Positions 63,870 through 64,000 of a stretch of 64,000 bases of DNA are shown one piece after another. A program made the position numbers and the translations under genes. The notes beneath the pieces were generated by a model. That model had not been told where the DNA came from. It saw only the letters and a program-made list of their open reading frames with translations, and searched no databases. Where the stretch lies: the NCBI RefSeq assembly GCF_028502605.1, contig NW_026611593.1, positions 2,666,001-2,730,000 of the forward strand, given 5' to 3'. The DNA is from Trichoderma breve. Its lineage: Eukaryota; Ascomycota; Sordariomycetes; Hypocreales; Hypocreaceae. Numbering within the stretch: position 1 is the first letter of the stretch; each line of letters starts with the position of its first letter.

Positions 63870-64000
63870 AAACTTTTTTTTCTCTTAAGTATAAAAAATA
63901 AATTACCTAAAAGAAACTAATTATAAAAAAACCTTTATATATATAATTTTTAATAAATTACTTTATTAACTTTTTTAATAATTCTTTTAATATTTTTATT
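63870..64000 (+). repeat. Dispersed repeat family II, cut by the window end
   Basis: The last roughly 125 bases match the start of the copies at 40,938 and 46,030, including AAATTACCTAAAAGAAACTA. The repeat continues beyond the window, so the AT block does too. Confidence 0.7.

Larger units (their letters stand above)
34527..64000. repeat. RIP-like AT-rich heterochromatic block
   Basis: From the end of IRA to the window edge the DNA is almost pure A/T, commonly 0-6 G/C per 60 bases. Surviving C is mostly followed by T or C, and surviving G mostly preceded by A or G. CpA/TpG and CpG are extremely rare. This is what remains after C-to-T change at CpA and CpG on both strands (RIP). No intact gene is possible here. 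Recognised repeats and one element are listed separately. In 44,196-45,480, 47,000-50,040, 57,744-60,236 and 61,440-63,870 I could recognise nothing beyond AT-rich remains; the last of these is T-rich on this strand, suggesting minus-strand element remains. The block could be centromeric, subtelomeric or interstitial. Confidence 0.9.

Noticed and set aside
34600..64000. AT block as mitochondrial DNA joined in error
   Set aside because: No rRNA, tRNA or respiratory gene is visible, and the CpA-specific loss and Gypsy remains fit nuclear RIP'd DNA.

Overview
The window is filamentous ascomycete (Pezizomycotina) nuclear DNA, most likely a Sordariomycete and plausibly Hypocreales. The evidence is short GT-AG introns (mostly 47-80 bp) with CTAAC/CTAAT branch sites, fungal-type housekeeping genes, and a cytosine-depleted block carrying the signature of repeat-induced point mutation (RIP). 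The species cannot be told from the sequence alone. Many reading frames had to be joined across introns by hand, so exon coordinates are my models.

Region 1 (1-34,526) is gene-dense euchromatin with twelve conserved, unrelated housekeeping genes. In order they are: a Yippee/Moh1 zinc protein (+), an SLC35F6-like transporter (-), a DDHD phospholipase (+), the TFIIH helicase RAD3/XPD (-), cardiolipin synthase CRD1 (-), mitochondrial ribosomal protein uS10m (-), TFIIIC subunit TFC4 (+), ribosomal protein eL29 (-), the SAM-domain RNA-binding protein VTS1 (+), the pre-rRNA processing factor FCF2 (-), the CCAAT-binding factor subunit HAP5 (+), exocyst subunit SEC15 (-) and the very large neurofibromin-type RasGAP IRA (+). 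That makes thirteen entries if the Yippee gene is counted. Genes alternate in divergent and convergent pairs with 0.2-1.1 kb spacers. There is no operon or secondary-metabolite cluster.

Region 2 (about 34,527 to the window end, at least 29.5 kb) is an extreme AT block with roughly 0-6 G/C per 60 bases. The few surviving C are almost all in CpT or CpC context and surviving G in ApG or GpG, while CpA/TpG and CpG are nearly gone. That is the expected end state of RIP. The block is not structureless. It holds several copies, in both orientations, of 0.65-0.77 kb dispersed repeats, three small tandem arrays, and one long element that is still recognisable. This is a Ty3/Gypsy chromovirus on the + strand at about 50,042-57,743. 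It has a direct-repeat LTR pair, a mutated reverse transcriptase/RNase H, integrase pieces and a C-terminal chromodomain, and its integrase is interrupted by one of the dispersed repeats. The block begins within about 50-130 bp of the end of IRA and may have eroded its last exon. It could be a centromere, a subtelomere or an interstitial heterochromatin block.

No wholly new gene system was seen. The observations most worth checking are the layered RIP'd chromovirus, the abrupt gene/heterochromatin edge at IRA, a RAD3 micro-exon that appears to need a non-canonical TG 3' splice site, a 14-nt HAP5 micro-exon, and a dense GTAC/CCAAT motif cluster between SEC15 and IRA.
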